This document shows positions 51,903 to 53,553 of a stretch of DNA of 53,553 nucleotides, in pieces (position 1 is the first letter of the stretch; each line of letters opens with the position of its first letter). The notes under the pieces are model-generated. The model saw nothing but the letters and a program-made list of their open reading frames with translations, was not told the DNA's origin and did no database searches. The DNA is from Verrucomicrobiaceae bacterium (GTDB taxonomy: Bacteria > Verrucomicrobiota > Verrucomicrobiia > Verrucomicrobiales > Verrucomicrobiaceae): positions 1 through 53,553 of the forward strand of contig JAIXZA010000054.1 in assembly GCA_027489965.1 (NCBI GenBank), given 5' to 3'. A program made the position numbers and the translations under genes.

Positions 51903-53168
51903 TCAGGCGATCATCGCCGCTTGGCCTGCCATGACATCGAAAGGACTTTTGACGCCTGTGCCGCCGACGCCTTTGGCCACGTGCGTGTACATTTCCGTCG
52001 TTCTCACATCCGCATGACCTAGCAGTTCCTGGATCGTGCGCAGGTCTTTGCCTGACTCTAGTAGATGGGTGGCAAAAGCGTGCCTAAAGCCATGGGAGGT
52101 CATGCGTTTTTCTATGCCCGCCTCTCTCACGGCCCGTTGCAGCGCATTCGTGTAAGTGCCCGGATGCACATGATGCCGCCTCACAATCCCTGTTTCTGGA
52201 TCAATCGATGCCTCTGGCGCTGGGAACAGCCAGAACCACTCCCAGCGCGTGCCTGCTTTGGAGAACTTCCGCGCCAGCGCCCCTGGCAGCGCCACTCCTG
52301 GAGCATTCTCTGACCGATCCGCGTCATACACCTCCCGCACTCTTTCCTTATGCTCTTGCAGCTTCGTCACCAACGCCTCTGGTAGCACCGTGACCCGATC
52401 CAGATCTCCCTTGCCTTGGCGGATGGTGATTTGCCGTCTTTCGACATCGACATCCTTGATCCGCAGCCGCATCAGCTCTTTCAGACGCAATCCTCCCCCA
52501 TACTGAACCTCAGCGATCAGGCGATACCGTGGCTCCAGGCGTGATAAGATAGCCAGGATCTCCTGAAAATTCACCACCACGGGGATCCTTTTGGCCGTCT
52601 TGCGTAATTTGACCTCCAGATCCACCGCCTCTTGCCCACAAACCTCGCGGAAAAAGAACACCAGTGCATTGAGTGCCTGTTTTTGGGAACTGAAACTCTG
52701 CTTTTCGACCGTCACGAGATGAGTGAGAAAATCTCTGGCCTTTTCCTGATTCATCATGTCACGCGCCGTCACCGCCCAACGCGCATATCGCATCCCCCAA
52801 CGACCATAAGTTTCCCGTGTCCGCAGAGCCAAACCCTGCCTGCCACCTGCCCGATCCATCGCCTGGAAAACCCGCTCTTCTAGGGTCCGCAACTCCGTCC
52901 CTGCTGCTTGGGCAAACTTAAGCCAATCGAAATACCAGCCAAAAGCTTCTTTCCATTGTTCTATTTGCCATGGAGCACGGGGCTTGGACTTCACCTGATG
53001 TGCCCAAAATGCCCGAGCTGCCTCTCGTCCCGGCTGGAGACGCCTACCCACACGCCAGTTTTCAAACCAAGAAAGTACCATTTCAAAGCCCGGGCGCTGA
53101 GCGTCCGACACGTTGCGTGCTTTTTTCAAGTCATCGCGCCAAGATAGCGCATGGGAAGATGTGCTCAT
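51903..53168 (-). CDS. intI: integron integrase (tyrosine recombinase)
   Basis: From the ATG at 53168 (421 residues; frame open to 53222) the protein has a core-binding N-terminal domain and a tyrosine-recombinase catalytic domain. Catalytic residues are Arg in YGGGLRLKELMRLRIKDVD, the HxxR of SHGFRHAFATHLLE and the His and Tyr of LLGHADVRTTEMYTHV. Two IntI hallmarks are visible: the insertion FPAPEASIDPETGIVRRHHV with the preceding WEWFWLF, and the C-terminal GVGGTGVKSPFD. These separate IntI from XerC/D. Its promoter side faces the putative attI at 53251-53439, as in all integrons. Confidence 0.88.
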   Translation of the reverse strand: MSTSSHALSWRDDLKKARNVSDAQRPGFEMVLSWFENWRVGRRLQPGREAARAFWAHQVKSKPRAPWQIEQWKEAFGWYFDWLKFAQAAGTELRTLEERVFQAMDRAGGRQGLALRTRETYGRWGMRYARWAVTARDMMNQEKARDFLTHLVTVEKQSFSSQKQALNALVFFFREVCGQEAVDLEVKLRKTAKRIPVVVNFQEILAILSRLEPRYRLIAEVQYGGGLRLKELMRLRIKDVDVERRQITIRQGKGDLDRVTVLPEALVTKLQEHKERVREVYDADRSENAPGVALPGALARKFSKAGTRWEWFWLFPAPEASIDPETGIVRRHHVHPGTYTNALQRAVREAGIEKRMTSHGFRHAFATHLLESGKDLRTIQELLGHADVRTTEMYTHVAKGVGGTGVKSPFDVMAGQAAMIA

Positions 53169-53250
53169 AAGAGCAATGTTCAAAAAAACACCTCTTTGAC
53201 AAGTAAATTTTAAGAGCTTCATTCATACAAATAATTAACCAGCTGAAATA

Positions 53251-53439
53251 AATCTGATATTCAGACGAAATATCGTTTCACTCAACTATCCAAAAGATTC
53301 AGACAACTTAACGAATCGAAATTGAAAACGAAACTCATCCAACCGTTGACTTTACAGGCTTAAATCGTCATTCTGAAACCAAATTGAACCAAGAAAATAT
53401 CAGCGCGGCTGATATTGAATCACACTAATTATACTGTTC
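53251..53439 (+). other. putative integron attI site
   Basis: Lies 82 bp upstream of the intI start, on the side where attI belongs. It shares its whole length with 30868-31046, including a 32-base identical block (53395-53426) with the palindrome ATCAGCGCGGCTGAT. It ends ...ATACTGTTC where homology to the other copy stops. CTGATATT recurs at 53253 and inside the palindrome, and could be integrase-binding repeats. The cassette join would be at G53436/TT. Confidence 0.65.
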
Positions 53440-53553
53440 GGCTCCACGTTTTCGAGTGCGAGCACCCAAAGAGAATCGACCGCCAGCATGTCGGTGCGTC
53501 CAGCTCGCTCTTTGGCTTCTCGGCAGTCTTTGGCGTTATGTATCCACAGTCCC
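53440..53553. other. first cassette region, with inverted repeats, cut by the window end
   Basis: CCAAAGAG (53466-53473) pairs with CTCTTTGG (53508-53515) and GCGAG (53458-53462) with CTCGC (53504-53508). GGCGTTATGT at 53533-53541 resembles the right core of an attC (GTTRRRY fits at six of seven positions). No matching left RYYYAAC box was found. Only 114 bp are visible, so a cassette gene cannot be judged. Confidence 0.35.

Noticed and set aside
1..53553. tRNA and rRNA genes
   Set aside because: No cloverleaf with a TTCGA-type T-loop and no rRNA-like sequence was recognised by eye.

Overview
The window reads as a chromosomal segment of a Verrucomicrobiota bacterium, probably near Prosthecobacter/Verrucomicrobium. 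This is inferred from gene content (DUF5069 protein, SGNH sialate esterase, agmatine deiminase/carbamoylputrescine amidase pair, large TPR plus ExbB/ExbD operon, M16 and S9 peptidases), moderately high GC and dispersed intergenic repeats. No rRNA or tRNA gene was recognised.

Layout. 1-1857: the right end of a CRISPR array (36-nt repeat, invariant 30-nt spacers; the window starts inside a repeat), followed by a non-coding stretch holding a candidate tracrRNA. 1858-12505: jag, a sugar-phosphate isomerase, an ADP-ribosylglycohydrolase, an M16 peptidase, an esterase, a polyvalent-type protein with an unclear start, a C39-like peptidase, an MFS permease and a creatininase-family protein. 12694-13814: nuoB-nuoC alone. 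13815-22979: an accessory region with a nuclease-helicase whose C-terminal repeats are in a second frame after an A8 tract, an unknown Cys-rich protein, a 66-bp tandem repeat, a complete IS66-family element (18636-21108) with perfect 8-bp target duplications, one intact PIN-type toxin-antitoxin pair and decayed toxin-antitoxin pieces. 22979-30587: sialate O-acetylesterase, YebC, a glycosidase-glycosyltransferase fusion, and the run prs-rplY-pth-rpsF. 30588-32357: an unusual insert before rpsB-tsf. 32358-37615: rpsB, tsf, a small membrane protein, HIT, nrdR, an inactive-looking rhomboid, a glycosyltransferase and a DUF5069 protein. 37802-49483: the aguA-aguB polyamine pair, a hybrid histidine kinase operon, and a VWA/ExbD/ExbD/ExbB/unknown/TPR operon. 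49630-53553: an oligopeptidase B-like enzyme, an integron integrase (IntI) and its putative attI, beyond which a cassette array would run off the right edge.

Most striking system: a roughly 180-190-bp non-coding element occurs twice in the same orientation, once just upstream of intI (53251-53439) and once 22 kb away between rpsF and rpsB (30868-31046). The copies stay homologous up to the sequence ATACTGTTC and then diverge completely, as expected if each is an attI site with a different first cassette joined at G/TT. The distal copy is followed 9 bases later by a macro-domain gene, whose stop codon overlaps a 12-bp inverted repeat resembling an attC, and then by a small membrane-protein gene. 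This suggests an orphan, integrase-less attI that has captured cassettes in a ribosomal-protein neighbourhood. The second notable system is the type II-like CRISPR array with an adjacent candidate tracrRNA; no cas gene is in the window, so they presumably lie to the left.
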